DNA of 64,000 nt from Aerococcus agrisoli (GCF_003797145.1 NZ_RKMG01000006.1:1-64000), one strand, 5' to 3'. Positions 17,431-27,809 are shown, numbered from the stretch's first letter. Notes: a model not told the origin generated them from the sequence alone. A program made the numbers and translations.

Positions 17431-17689
17431 AACTCTCAACAACCATGACAGAACGAAATTGCCTCACTTAGCTTCACGTGCATGCAAATGAAATGAGAAT
17501 AACCTAGTAAATACCTCTAAATACACAATTGCACTATTTTTCACAACATACTTGTTCTCAATTCGTACAATCCACTAAAAATATGATATTATGCAACGAA
17601 TTATTTGAAATATATTTCACAAATAAAAAATAAGTTGTAATATTTAAGCATACAAAATCACATGTACATCTTATTAGGAGGAACAAATT

Positions 17690-18253
17690 ATGGTTAAAAT
17701 TTCTGGTATTGTCGGTAGTGTCAACGAACATTCAGTGTCTCGTAAAGTATTACAAAAAACAGAAAAATATTTCTCAGACGAAGTAACTTTGGAAGAAATC
17801 GAATACACACAAGTACCATTATTCTCTGTAAATAATGAATACCCTGCACCGGATGCCGTGGTAAAAGTACGTGAAGCCATCAAAGAAAGCGACGGTTTGA
17901 TTTTTATCGTGCCAGAATATAACTTATCATTTTCAGGGGTCCTAAAAAATCTGATCGACTGGATTTCTCGTCCAGAAATCATGGGCGATCCAAAACCAAT
18001 TCTAGACAAACCAATCTTGGTTATCTCAACCAGCGCTGGCATTAGCGGCGGAATGGTAGCCCAAGAAGAAGTTCGCTCAATCTTAAATTACTTGGGCGCA
18101 AGTCTACTATCTCAACCACGCGTATCATTCGCCAACGTCTACTCATTACTAGACGAACGCCAACACCTAACACTAGATCCAGCAAGTGCCGGCTACCTAA
18201 AAGACACCGTCGAAGCATTCGAACAATTCGTAAATCATTTCCATACAAAATAA
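17690..18253 (+). CDS. NADPH-dependent FMN reductase family protein
   Basis: This 187-residue flavodoxin-like protein starts VKISGIVGSVNEHSVSRKVLQ, the FMN phosphate loop of the NADPH-dependent FMN/azo/quinone reductase family (PF03358). The flavin-contact segment FIVPEYNLSFSGVLKNLIDW, with its PEYN motif, is diagnostic. It is cytosolic and probably acts in quinone, azo or chromate reduction. It has a strong AGGAGG site. It stands alone between repeats B and C with its own terminator, so no operon context narrows its substrate. Confidence 0.9.
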   Translation: MVKISGIVGSVNEHSVSRKVLQKTEKYFSDEVTLEEIEYTQVPLFSVNNEYPAPDAVVKVREAIKESDGLIFIVPEYNLSFSGVLKNLIDWISRPEIMGDPKPILDKPILVISTSAGISGGMVAQEEVRSILNYLGASLLSQPRVSFANVYSLLDERQHLTLDPASAGYLKDTVEAFEQFVNHFHTK

Positions 18254-18418
18254 AATCATTTCAAATATCTTTTGAAAAAATGGTCAGCGCACCGATGTTA
18301 GGATGACTGGAAAAATCGCCAGCCCAATCAATCCGAGACTTCTCCACCTGACCAACCACTGGTATACCAGGGAATCTCATTCGTGTGACCAACTCGACTA
18401 TAATCAAAGAACTCAAGA

Positions 18419-18449
18419 TGAAAAGAGGGCTGGGCCCTCTTTTTTTCAT
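18419..18449. terminator. GAGGGC-type hairpin terminator, copy 2
   Basis: TGAAAAGAGGGC pairs with GCCCTCTTTTTTTCA. It belongs to the same hairpin family as 5628, 37014 and 43471. Here it follows the flavin reductase gene and precedes repeat copy C. Confidence 0.7.
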
Positions 18450-18545
18450 TATCGAAAACTAATCACCAAGTTTAGTAGGACATTGAAAAGCTGATGCAAG
18501 TTTTCGCAGATTAGGCCAAGCATTTCTTGAAAAGACTAAAACTCA

Positions 18546-18763
18546 TTTTTTTATTTATAAAAACTCATAAAGGCAAAAAACGGACACATTAATTGGCTGT
18601 TATAACATTTATGAGAAAAAAGGCTCAAAGAAATCCTTGTTTGAGTCTCCTTCAAAAAAAGGGATATAACAGCCCTATGAATGACCCAAATTTTATCATT
18701 TTTGATAAAACTACCGCCGGATATGTCCATTTTTCGCTTATTTAATATTCGATATATACAATC
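18546..18763. repeat. Interspersed palindromic repeat, copy C
   Basis: The right end ACAATC (18758-18763) is preceded by a segment whose reverse complement matches the left end of copy B, including AAGCGAAAAATGGACA. The internal helix GGCTGTTATA (18595-18604) pairs perfectly with TATAACAGCC (18665-18674). The left boundary is approximate. Confidence 0.7.
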
Positions 18764-18772
18764 GTTCAAAAG

Positions 18773-19321
18773 CTAATGCCCTTCGAAATGAAGTGTCGTT
18801 TCCTTTAGGTATTTGATTTCTTCGGGTGTGGAGGCACGGGCAAGAACGTCGTTGCGGTGCGGATACCGACCGAAGGCTTCCAACATTTGATAATGTAATT
18901 TTTCCGCCTCTAAGAAAGATTCCATGCCTGGCTTTGAGAAATATTCGACGGCCTTCTGGTGAATTTTCAGCGACTCGGAATGCATGAAGGGCATGTAAAT
19001 AAAGGCGCGTTGCACGGTAGGCAATTCGTGAATCTCCGCCTGCAAGCAGGCTTCCTGCGCCAATACCAACGCCATCCCGTCATAAGCATAGGCACGCGGA
19101 TCGTTGCGGAACAAATTGCGCGAAAATTGATCAAGCACGATAATTTCAGCCAAACGACCTTGAATCGTCGCCCGCCAAGCGTAGGTTTCACCCTTCGTTA
19201 CCGCCGCGTGCATATCCCCAAAATGCGCCGCAATATAAGCATCCAACTGCACATCTTTTGTAAACCATTGCGCTGACGTCAAGTCTTCAAACCAAAAGTC
19301 TAAGATATCTTGGTATTCCAT
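18773..19321 (-). CDS. DUF924 family protein
   Basis: This cytosolic protein of about 182 residues starts MEYQDILDFWFEDL, the DUF924 hallmark. Typical family blocks follow: ETYAWRATIQGRLAEIIVLDQFSRNLFRNDPRAYAYD and FIYMPFMHSESLKIHQKAVEYF. The fold is alpha-helical and tetratricopeptide-like, and the function is unknown. I begin at 19321, eight bases after AAAGGA; upstream in-frame ATGs lack such a site. It is divergent from the LysR gene at 19492, with no evidence that the two are linked. Confidence 0.85.
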   Translation of the reverse strand: MEYQDILDFWFEDLTSAQWFTKDVQLDAYIAAHFGDMHAAVTKGETYAWRATIQGRLAEIIVLDQFSRNLFRNDPRAYAYDGMALVLAQEACLQAEIHELPTVQRAFIYMPFMHSESLKIHQKAVEYFSKPGMESFLEAEKLHYQMLEAFGRYPHRNDVLARASTPEEIKYLKETTLHFEGH

Positions 19322-19491
19322 GAATAACATCCTTTCCGAAAAGGCTTTATATAAGATAAGTTTAGCATATTCTTTTTGGAAAAGGACATGCGCCATCAAG
19401 ACATTGCCATTTGTCTTTCAATAGCTTATATTGTGGAGGAAAAGGTTATCTTTACCCACCCACTACAGTATTTCAAGAAAAAGGTGACAAT

Positions 19492-20427
19492 ATGAATTTT
19501 GAACAACTACTTTATGCAGAAGTCCTGGCGCAACACCGTTCCATGCAGAAGGCAGCGGATGTACTTCATATCAGCAAATCGGGCTTGTCGACGGCCATCG
19601 CCCAACTCGAAAGTGAACTTGGTGTGGAAATTTTCGACAAGTCATCATCAGGAACTGTATTAACCGACGACGGTCGCCAACTATTAGCGAGCATTTCCGA
19701 TATCCTACGCTATAAAAATGGTTTGGAAAAGGCAGCAGCCAAAATTGCAAATCCAAGCCAGCATCAAAAATTTACGATTCACTATATGAATACCATGCTG
19801 CGCCCGTTCATCAATAGCTTTGTGGAAAATTACGATAAAAAATATCGACCTATCCAACTCAATATTTCCTGTCATGAATTTGAGACCATCGTGAGTCAGG
19901 TTCGGGATCAAGCAATAGAAGCTGGCTTCATTGCAATCAACAATTCAAAAAATGATGCGATCAAGCATTTAAATTTCACGCCAATCTGCGATTCTAAATT
20001 GGTACTTTTGTGTGGACCGGAAAATGACTTAGCTCATCTTGAGCGGCCAATCACATTAGAAGATTTGAAAAACCAACACTTCAGCATTTTTAATGACCAA
20101 TTTCATGATGACATATTTGAACGATTACAATTCCAATGTGGTCCCTTAGATTTAGTTTTACGGGTTGATGACGCATGGGCGATGGAACAGGCAATCTTGC
20201 GGTTGAATACAGTATGTTTTGGGCGCACATTGCAAAGTCAATTAGCAAGCCATACTGATTTTTCCAAACTTGTTGCAGTTGACATCGGTCATCTAATTGA
20301 TGAAAATTTCAAGCTAGGATGGTTAACCAATCCTAATACCATGCTATCACCAACCATGACTTTAATTTTGGAGGATATGTCAGCCCAAATAAAAAGAGAT
20401 GCCCAATCAATAGGCATCCCTCATTAA
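19492..20427 (+). CDS. LysR-family transcriptional regulator
   Basis: This regulator of 311 residues has an N-terminal helix-turn-helix (EVLAQHRSMQKAADVLHISKSGLSTAIAQLESELGVEIFDK), followed by a LysR effector-binding domain. The ATG at 19492 has AAGGTGA about six bases upstream and puts the DNA-binding domain at the very N-terminus as is usual; longer in-frame starts add a non-homologous leader. The gene converges on the OYE-family oxidoreductase and its last codons contain that gene's terminator. Its target is unknown. Confidence 0.88.
   Translation: MNFEQLLYAEVLAQHRSMQKAADVLHISKSGLSTAIAQLESELGVEIFDKSSSGTVLTDDGRQLLASISDILRYKNGLEKAAAKIANPSQHQKFTIHYMNTMLRPFINSFVENYDKKYRPIQLNISCHEFETIVSQVRDQAIEAGFIAINNSKNDAIKHLNFTPICDSKLVLLCGPENDLAHLERPITLEDLKNQHFSIFNDQFHDDIFERLQFQCGPLDLVLRVDDAWAMEQAILRLNTVCFGRTLQSQLASHTDFSKLVAVDIGHLIDENFKLGWLTNPNTMLSPTMTLILEDMSAQIKRDAQSIGIPH
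20390..20418 (-). terminator. Terminator of the OYE-family gene, embedded in the LysR coding end
   Basis: On the minus strand GATGCC pairs with GGCATC across a nine-base loop, followed by TCTTTTT. The element lies inside the last codons of the opposing gene. Confidence 0.6.
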
Positions 20428-20435
20428 AACAGTAA

Positions 20436-21620
20436 TTATTTCGTCCCGTCATGTGTTACAACATCATCTAATTCAATATTTGTGAGTGATTTCAAGTATT
20501 CGATACCTGGCATATCAAAGTAGCCAGTATTTGCTAGTAGCTCGATTAGACCAGGAGTTAGGTGAGATGCAGAGACAGATTCTTCGCTGAATGCTAAGTA
20601 AATTTCATCTTCTTTACCAGTCTTAATCTTTTCTGCAATTTGTGGATCAATCAATGTTGGACGACCTAGACTAACGATGTCCACATAGTTCAAGGCGTCG
20701 TTCATTTTTTCAACCGTATGAATACCCCCTGCAATCATCAAAAGTGTAGGTGCTGGAACGGCTTCACCTAATAGCTCTGCGTAATTCTTGTCAGAATCTT
20801 CAGGTGTTTGTGTATAGTCGTTTGTTGAAATATGAATGTAGTCGAAATCAAAGTCAGCAGTTAACTTGGCAACCAATTGTTGAGATTCATGCCATGTATA
20901 GCCTACGTTATCGCCGTGCACTTCTTCAGGACTGATACGATAGCCGATGATAAAATCTTTTGGCGCATATTCCGCTGCAACTTTGAAGACTTCACGAGCA
21001 GTTTCAACAGCAAAATTCATGCGTTTGTCTAAATTACCACCCCAGAAATCGGTACGAAGGTTTGAGAAGGCTGAAAAGAATTGTTGATGTAAGTAATGGT
21101 TGGCACCGTGGATTTCAACACCGTCAAAACCAGCTTCAATCGCACGTTTCGTTGCGCGACCAAAGTCACGAACAATTTCCCAAACTTCTTCTTCTGTTAA
21201 TTCATATACAGGGTAGTCAATCCAGCCAAAATCCATTTGAGACGGTACTTCTACACGACCACCTAATTGATGACGATACTCAGCTTCACGACCTGAATGC
21301 ACTAATTGTAAGATGGCTTTGTTGCCATCTTTTTTAAGACCAGCAGCAACTTGTTTGAAGCCAGGAATAAAATCGTCTTTATGAATTGCTAATTGTTCAC
21401 GATTTGGTGCCCAAGAACGAGATGGACCACCGTTAAGACTTACGCTAGTGTATTCTACAATGACCATACCAGCTGATTTTGAACGTGCACTATAGTATTT
21501 GATTGTATCTTCGGTAACTTTTTCATCCAAACCAGAGTTTGTTAACATTGGCGATTGTACCGTACGTGTATCGATTGTAGCTCCATGTCTAAATGTGACT
21601 TTGTCGGTTAATTTTTTCAT
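20436..21620 (-). CDS. Old-yellow-enzyme family NADH:flavin oxidoreductase
   Basis: This 394-residue TIM-barrel FMN enzyme shows family blocks: SPMLTNSGLDEKVTEDTIKYY, the flavin/substrate segment DGVEIHGANHYLHQQFFS (His-Gly-Ala-x-His active-site region), and the FMN phosphate segment IAGGIHTVEKMNDALNYVDIVSLGRPTLIDP. It reduces activated alkenes or similar electrophiles; the physiological substrate is unknown. It has a GGAGG site eight bases before the start and is divergent from the butanediol dehydrogenase gene. Confidence 0.9.
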   Translation of the reverse strand: MKKLTDKVTFRHGATIDTRTVQSPMLTNSGLDEKVTEDTIKYYSARSKSAGMVIVEYTSVSLNGGPSRSWAPNREQLAIHKDDFIPGFKQVAAGLKKDGNKAILQLVHSGREAEYRHQLGGRVEVPSQMDFGWIDYPVYELTEEEVWEIVRDFGRATKRAIEAGFDGVEIHGANHYLHQQFFSAFSNLRTDFWGGNLDKRMNFAVETAREVFKVAAEYAPKDFIIGYRISPEEVHGDNVGYTWHESQQLVAKLTADFDFDYIHISTNDYTQTPEDSDKNYAELLGEAVPAPTLLMIAGGIHTVEKMNDALNYVDIVSLGRPTLIDPQIAEKIKTGKEDEIYLAFSEESVSASHLTPGLIELLANTGYFDMPGIEYLKSLTNIELDDVVTHDGTK

Positions 21621-21905
21621 TTAAAAACGCCTCCTATTTGTTTATGGCATTAGTATATCACTTCACAAAGTTTTGCATATTTCTAAAATGCGGATGGGGT
21701 GTCCATTAAAACCGAACACTAAAAAGGTTGTTTTAATTGTTTTTTAAAGGGTGTTTACTTCATTTTGTTATCAATGTCTATATGTTATATAAATCACAAT
21801 ATATGTGTTAAAAACAATATCGTTTCTATCGCAATGTATTTTTTGTCGAAAAAAAGTAATAAATCTGATTTTTTAAGCAATCGGTTGCGAAAGCGTTGAA
21901 ACCCT

Positions 21906-21934
21906 TTGAATACGTTTTCATAAAAGACTATACT
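21906..21934 (+). promoter_or_regulatory. Promoter with overlapping cre-like box of the SDR gene
   Basis: TTGAAT (21906-21911) and TATACT (21929-21934) are 17 bases apart. TGAATACGTTTTCA (21907-21920) matches the cre consensus at 13 of 14 positions and covers the -35. The rest of the 21621-21980 spacer is AT-rich with no other clear signal. Confidence 0.55.
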
Positions 21935-21944
21935 ACAGGTGTAA

Positions 21945-22745
<801 letters not shown>

Positions 22746-22766
22746 TCTTCAAAATTTTGGTATTTG

Positions 22767-22804
22767 AAAACACCCTCCGAGAAATCGGAGGGTGTTTTTT
22801 TTTA
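22767..22804 (+). terminator. Terminator of butA
   Basis: AACACCCTCCGA pairs perfectly with TCGGAGGGTGTT around GAAA, followed by nine T. Confidence 0.88.
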
Positions 22805-22928
22805 CCAAATATTTAGTAGACCATTCAAATTGTCTGTTACACAATATAATAAATACAATTATATTTCCGCAACTATTACAATTTCTTTTAGGTACTGTTA
22901 CAAAAACAATAATGAAAGGGCATACATA

Positions 22929-22976
22929 ATGATTAAAGTTATAACTATAATAAGTTCATGGGAGGGGATATCGTGA
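22929..22976 (+). CDS. 15-residue upstream ORF coupled to the PRD regulator
   Basis: ATG at 22929 follows AAAGGG at eight bases and opens MIKVITIISSWEGIS, whose TGA overlaps the GTG start of the regulator (GTGA). The regulator's ribosome site lies inside this frame. Such an arrangement usually means translational coupling. Whether the peptide itself matters is unknown. Confidence 0.4.
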   Translation: MIKVITIISSWEGIS

Positions 22977-25015
22977 ATGAACGTATACGAAATATTCTCA
23001 CACATTTAATAATGAGTCCAAATATTAAAATGGCTCAATTAAGTAAGGAGATGGGATTAACTAGGAGACAAATTAATTATGCAATAAATCAATTCAATGA
23101 TGAATTACTGGAGAAAGAGTTTCCTCAGATTGAGCGAAATCATAATGGAGATTTCATAGTGTCATTGGAAATAGTTAAATTACTTTCACCTAATCAATTT
23201 ACCCTTTCAGCTAAAGGTGAAGATACTGTTTACACAGAATTTGAACGTAGATCATTAATCATTATATTTTTGATAACTAACACAACATATATAAGTTTAG
23301 ATCATTTGACGGATCTGCTAAATGTTAGCAAAAGTACGGTTATGGAAGATATGAAGAGAGTAGAAGCATACGTAAGAAATTACGGATTATTAATTTCTTA
23401 TAATCGGAATGAAGGGTACCAGGTAAGCGGTTCGGAACATAGAGTTTTACAACTATTATCTGATCTGATAAAAAATGAATCACTTTTCTATCAGCATAAT
23501 ATAAAGAACATCATGGCACCAAATGTTTTAGAAGAAGAAACTCTACATTTAATTCATAATATGGAACAAATGTTACATGTTAATTATTCCGACAAATCTA
23601 TCGAATATTTGCAGTCTGCCGTTAGATTCTTAATTCAACGTGGATTGGATCTTTCAAACAAGAAATCCAATTTTTTTAAAGGTCAAGTTAGAGATTCACC
23701 AGAGTTTAAGTTCTTAAGAGTATTGCTTGATGATTACCCGTGGAAATTAAATACTAGTTATTTAGAATGGTTAGCGTTATTATTTCTTTCTTCAAATATT
23801 AATGAGCGTAAAACTACTCAGGTTTATGATTCAGACAATACATTAATTTCACTGATTACCAAAATGGTAGATAGTTTTGAATCACAAACGCTTATAAAAA
23901 TTAATGAAAGAGATGCTTTTGAAAGAAGAATTTTAAACCATTTACGTCCAGCATGTTTTCGAATTAAATTTAATTTGAATTTAGGGGTATATTCTGAAAG
24001 CGCAATTTACGAAGCAAATTATATTGTTTTGAATGATTTGATGAAGGAATTAATTGTTCCCATTGAAAATTGGCTTGGAAAGGCGTTTCCAAATGATGAA
24101 TTGGAGCTATTATCTTATTATTTTGGATTTCAATTAACGAATCCTAGTGAATTAAATCATACCAAGCCAAGAGCGGTTGTTGTTTGTACAAATGGTGTGA
24201 TAGTTTCTAAATTAATGAGAGAAAATCTTGATAAATTATTTCCTGAGTTGCACTTTTTAGCATCATTTTCAGTGCGAAATTTTTATAAATTTGAAGATGA
24301 CTACGATGTTGTTTTTACAACAACACCTCTACAAAGCAACATTTTACAATACATAATCAATCCAATTATGACATTAAAGGAACAAGTTAACCTGAAATAT
24401 AGAGTTTTAAAAGATTTAGGAATAAATGAGATAGACAGTTCAGTTGAAGATTTGTTAGAGATTATTCGTGAGCATGCATTGGTAAATGATACGAAAGACT
24501 TGCGAAAAGATTTGGAATATTTTTTATTGAAAATAAAGCAAGGTTTTCCGCTTGATGATCTAAACTCATTACCAAGTCTTACACACTATTTAAAACCTCA
24601 CTTTATTACTTTAACTAATGAGGATTTAAGTTGGGAGGAAGCTATTTCTCTTTCATGTAAACCTCTTATGGAAGAACAAATAATCGATGAAAAATTTATA
24701 AATGATTGCATCCAGCAGGTCAGAGATAAAAACTATAGTAGTTTTCTAGGAATGAGGACATGTATACCACATACTACTGTTGAAAATGGTGTACTAAAAG
24801 ATGGGATAAGCATTCTTATTTCAAAAAAACCTATTGAATTTCCAAATGGAAGAAGGATTAATTTTATTTTCCCGCTATCATTTTATGACTTAACAATGCA
24901 TTTAAAGACGGTAAATCAAATAGCAGATATTAGTAATAATGTCCCTTTATTAGATAGCTTATTAGAGGAGTCTGATGAGAAAGAGATTTATCAAATTCTT
25001 AGAAAAATTACGTAA
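22973..25015 (+). CDS. PRD-containing transcriptional regulator with PTS EIIB/EIIA-like domains
   Basis: This BglG/LicR/MtlR-type activator is about 680 residues. The N-terminal helix-turn-helix (MAQLSKEMGLTRRQINYAINQFNDELL) is followed by a second one (ISLDHLTDLLNVSKSTVMEDMKRVEAYV). Two PTS-regulation domains come next, then an EIIB-like domain (AVVVCTNGVIVSKLM, with a Cys) and a C-terminal EIIA-like domain (RTCIPHTTVENGV, with a His). Phosphorylation by the PTS would tune its activity. I place the start at the GTG at 22973, six bases after GGAGGG; the ATG at 22958 lacks a ribosome site. It heads the sugar-acid PTS operon and lies 12 bases before the aldolase gene. Confidence 0.87.
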   Translation: MNERIRNILTHLIMSPNIKMAQLSKEMGLTRRQINYAINQFNDELLEKEFPQIERNHNGDFIVSLEIVKLLSPNQFTLSAKGEDTVYTEFERRSLIIIFLITNTTYISLDHLTDLLNVSKSTVMEDMKRVEAYVRNYGLLISYNRNEGYQVSGSEHRVLQLLSDLIKNESLFYQHNIKNIMAPNVLEEETLHLIHNMEQMLHVNYSDKSIEYLQSAVRFLIQRGLDLSNKKSNFFKGQVRDSPEFKFLRVLLDDYPWKLNTSYLEWLALLFLSSNINERKTTQVYDSDNTLISLITKMVDSFESQTLIKINERDAFERRILNHLRPACFRIKFNLNLGVYSESAIYEANYIVLNDLMKELIVPIENWLGKAFPNDELELLSYYFGFQLTNPSELNHTKPRAVVVCTNGVIVSKLMRENLDKLFPELHFLASFSVRNFYKFEDDYDVVFTTTPLQSNILQYIINPIMTLKEQVNLKYRVLKDLGINEIDSSVEDLLEIIREHALVNDTKDLRKDLEYFLLKIKQGFPLDDLNSLPSLTHYLKPHFITLTNEDLSWEEAISLSCKPLMEEQIIDEKFINDCIQQVRDKNYSSFLGMRTCIPHTTVENGVLKDGISILISKKPIEFPNGRRINFIFPLSFYDLTMHLKTVNQIADISNNVPLLDSLLEESDEKEIYQILRKIT

Positions 25016-25027
25016 GGAGGCAATAAA

Positions 25028-25642
25028 GTGATATTAGAAGACTACCCTCAATTTACTATAATAATGCGAGGCAATACATACGAAGAGGCAGAGGCAATTT
25101 TAACGTCTATGAAGGGGTATGAAAATAAATTTGCAGTTGAGATGACATTAAATACCCCAAAAGCTTTAGAAAATATTACTCGTTTGAAAAATAAATTTGG
25201 AAATAAGATTAAAATTGGTGCGGGAACCGTTAGATCGCTAGAGGATGTAGAAAATTGTATTAGTGTAGGGGCGGAATTTATTCTTGGTCCACATACATTT
25301 TCTGAGCAAATGATTGAATTAGCACATGAACATCACCTGTTAGCAATTCCAGCTGCTATGACCCCTTCAGAAATCGATAAAATGTTTTCGTATAGTGCTG
25401 ATATAGTGAAAGTTTTCCCGGCAGCAGTCGTGTCCCCAAGATTTTTTAAGGATGTGCAGGCACCATTAGGTAAGTTACCTCTGATGGGAGTGGGAGGTAT
25501 TTCAGCAAAAAATGCTAAAGATTATTTAGATAATGGCGCAAGTTATTTAGGATTGGGATCTGGTATGTTCAATTTGGAAGATGTAAAAGATCTAAATATT
25601 GAAAATCTGAAGAAATCATTCCAAGACTTTATGGATATGTAG
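25028..25642 (+). CDS. KDPG/KDPGal-type aldolase
   Basis: This class I aldolase of 204 residues is from the 2-keto-3-deoxy-6-phospho(galacto)gluconate family. The Schiff-base lysine is K128 in the conserved VKVFPAA, the catalytic glutamate is E38 in AVEMTLNT, and the phosphate loop is GVGGISAKNAKDYLDNGASYLGLGSG. It splits a 2-keto-3-deoxy-6-phospho-aldonate into pyruvate and glyceraldehyde-3-phosphate. It lies between the PRD regulator and the PTS genes. With a galactonate-type dehydratase in the same operon, KDPGal is the best-guess substrate, though KDPG is possible. Confidence 0.88.
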   Translation: MILEDYPQFTIIMRGNTYEEAEAILTSMKGYENKFAVEMTLNTPKALENITRLKNKFGNKIKIGAGTVRSLEDVENCISVGAEFILGPHTFSEQMIELAHEHHLLAIPAAMTPSEIDKMFSYSADIVKVFPAAVVSPRFFKDVQAPLGKLPLMGVGGISAKNAKDYLDNGASYLGLGSGMFNLEDVKDLNIENLKKSFQDFMDM

Positions 25643-25654
25643 GGAGGAAGATAG

Positions 25655-26113
25655 ATGGATAAATTTCTTAATAAAGATGTTATTTTTAGAAATTTAGAGT
25701 TTGAAAATAGTGCACAAGTTATTTCATTTCTTGCGGATAAATTACTTGAAGCTGGTTATGTAAAAGAAGGTTATAAAGAAGCAATTTTAGAAAGGGAGTT
25801 AGAGTATCCTACAGGATTACCGTCAAACGCCCCAGGCATAGCGATTCCACATGCCAATCATGAATTAGTGAACACTACTACATTAGGAATAGCTACACTA
25901 AAGAACCCAGTTTCTTTTCAAAATATGGAAGATACTAAAAGCGCAGTTGAAATTCAGATTGTAATTATGTTAGCTATTGATGAGCCTCATGGACACATAG
26001 AAATGTTACAAAAAATTGTAGGTATTATTCAGGATGAAGCAACCAGAAAAAATATTTTGGCTGCTGAATCAGATAATCAATTATTTAGTTTATTAGAAAA
26101 ATCATTAATTTAA
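25655..26113 (+). CDS. PTS EIIA component, galactitol/fructose type
   Basis: This soluble phosphocarrier of 152 residues has the family active-site histidine in GLPSNAPGIAIPHANHE and the helix DEPHGHIEMLQKIVGIIQD. It accepts phosphate from HPr and passes it to EIIB. The order EIIA-EIIB-EIIC is that of galactitol-family systems (GatA). It begins 12 bases after the aldolase gene with a GGGAGGA site, in the same transcript. Confidence 0.9.
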   Translation: MDKFLNKDVIFRNLEFENSAQVISFLADKLLEAGYVKEGYKEAILERELEYPTGLPSNAPGIAIPHANHELVNTTTLGIATLKNPVSFQNMEDTKSAVEIQIVIMLAIDEPHGHIEMLQKIVGIIQDEATRKNILAAESDNQLFSLLEKSLI

Positions 26114-26133
26114 TTTAGTAGGAGGAATTTATT

Positions 26134-26412
26134 ATGAAAAGAATTTTAGTAGCTTGTGGGAACGGTATTGCAACGTCAACGGTAGTAGCAACAAAAGTTA
26201 AAGAATATTTAGCAAACCACGGAGTGGAAGCGGATACAACTCAAACTAAGTTAATGGAAGTTCCAAGTAAGGTTCAAGATTATGATTTATTAGTGACAAC
26301 TGGTCAATTTGAAGGACAAACAGGTAACGTTCCTGTTGTAAGAGGTCTTTCCATTTTAACGGGTATCGGTGCAGAACAGACTTTTGAACAAATTTTAGAA
26401 TACTTAAAATAA
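26134..26412 (+). CDS. PTS EIIB component, galactitol type
   Basis: This 92-residue EIIB has the phosphorylatable cysteine in the N-terminal loop RILVACGNGIATSTVVATKV, the GatB signature. It transfers phosphate to the incoming substrate bound by EIIC. It is separated from EIIA by 20 bases and from EIIC by 11, with a good AGGAGG site. Confidence 0.9.
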   Translation: MKRILVACGNGIATSTVVATKVKEYLANHGVEADTTQTKLMEVPSKVQDYDLLVTTGQFEGQTGNVPVVRGLSILTGIGAEQTFEQILEYLK

Positions 26413-26423
26413 GGAGATTAGCT

Positions 26424-27794
26424 ATGAGTGTAGTAATGAGCGTATTTCAATTTTTTATAGATGCTGGTCCTACAGTAATGTTACCCGTAATTATTACTGT
26501 AATTGGTATGATTTTTGGACTCAAAATTAATAGGGCTTTCAAATCTGGTTTAACTTTAGGTATTGGTTTTGCAGGTATTAAATTAATCCTTGATTATATG
26601 ACAACAAACGTTGGACCAGCTGCTAAAGCAATGGTAGAACGTACGGGTGTTTCATTGGATGCATTAGACGTTGGATGGGGATCAATCGCAGCTATTACTT
26701 GGGCATCTCCAATTATTGCAATCTTAATTTTTTCAATACTGTTAGTAAATATTATTTTATTAGTATTGAAAATGACACACACTTTAGATGTAGATATTTG
26801 GAATTACCATCATATGGCTATAGTAGGTGTCATGGTGTATTTTGTGACTAAAAATATCTTTTTGGGTGTAGGTGCTTCAATTATCATGGCTGTGATTACA
26901 TTCAAATTATCTGACTGGTCACAACCACTGGTTGAAGATTTCTTCGGTATTCCAGGGGTATCTTTACCAACAGTTTCAGCCTTATCTTCACTAGTAATTG
27001 CTTGGCCATTAAACTGGTTATTGGATAAAATTCCGTTCTTCAGAAATTCTAAGTTTACTATTAAAGATGCTCAAAAATATTTAGGTTTCTTCGGGGACTC
27101 CATGATTATGGGTGGTGTTATCGGTATTGCAATTGGTGCATTAGCTGGATTTGACATTAAAGAAGTACTGAAACTAGGTGTAAGTATGTCCGCAGTTTTA
27201 GTATTAATTCCTAAAATGACATCGTTATTTATGGAAGGGTTAATGCCAATTTCTGATGCTGCTCAAAAATGGTCTCAAGAGAAATTTAAAGGGCGCAAAT
27301 TATTTATTGGTTTGGATGCTGCAGTAGTTGTAGGGAACCCAGATGTTATTACGACAGCTTTAATCATCATCCCGTTAACTATTGCTACAGCCTTGGTATT
27401 ACCAGGTAACCGTGTTTTACCATTTGCCGATTTGGCAGTAGTTCCTTTTAGAGTTGCTATGGTAGTTGCATTAACACGTGGTAACTTACTTAAGAATATT
27501 GTAATTGGACTTGCCGTAACTGCTTCATTATTATGGTGTGGTACTGCAACAGCACCAGTATTAACTGCGATTGCTAAAGAAGTTGGTATTAATTTAGGAG
27601 CTAGTTCAATGTTAATTTCATCATTTGCTGCTACCGCAATGATCCAAAGTTATTTAGTATTTCTAGCTTTCACTTATAAACCATTGATTAGTATTCCAAT
27701 TTTATTAGTAGTATTTGCAGCAAGCTGGTACTATTTTGACTTCTACAAAAAAGTAAATCATGAAATTGAAGAACAAAATCAAAGTGCAAACTAA
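26424..27794 (+). CDS. PTS EIIC permease, galactitol type
   Basis: This 456-residue integral membrane transporter is of the galactitol (GatC) family, with about ten helices. Recognisable blocks are GPTVMLPVIITVIGMIFGLK, FAGIKLILDYM and GNPDVITTALIIIPLTIATALVLPGNRVLPFADLA. It binds and translocates the sugar or sugar acid that EIIB phosphorylates. The operon's dehydratase and aldolase suggest an aldonate (for example galactonate) rather than galactitol; that is an inference from context. Confidence 0.9.
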   Translation: MSVVMSVFQFFIDAGPTVMLPVIITVIGMIFGLKINRAFKSGLTLGIGFAGIKLILDYMTTNVGPAAKAMVERTGVSLDALDVGWGSIAAITWASPIIAILIFSILLVNIILLVLKMTHTLDVDIWNYHHMAIVGVMVYFVTKNIFLGVGASIIMAVITFKLSDWSQPLVEDFFGIPGVSLPTVSALSSLVIAWPLNWLLDKIPFFRNSKFTIKDAQKYLGFFGDSMIMGGVIGIAIGALAGFDIKEVLKLGVSMSAVLVLIPKMTSLFMEGLMPISDAAQKWSQEKFKGRKLFIGLDAAVVVGNPDVITTALIIIPLTIATALVLPGNRVLPFADLAVVPFRVAMVVALTRGNLLKNIVIGLAVTASLLWCGTATAPVLTAIAKEVGINLGASSMLISSFAATAMIQSYLVFLAFTYKPLISIPILLVVFAASWYYFDFYKKVNHEIEEQNQSAN

Positions 27795-27809
27795 GGAGAA
27801 AAATATAAA

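Noticed and set aside
18303..18494. Opposing small frames after the flavin reductase gene
   Set aside because: They cross the GAGGGC terminator hairpin and lack ribosome sites.
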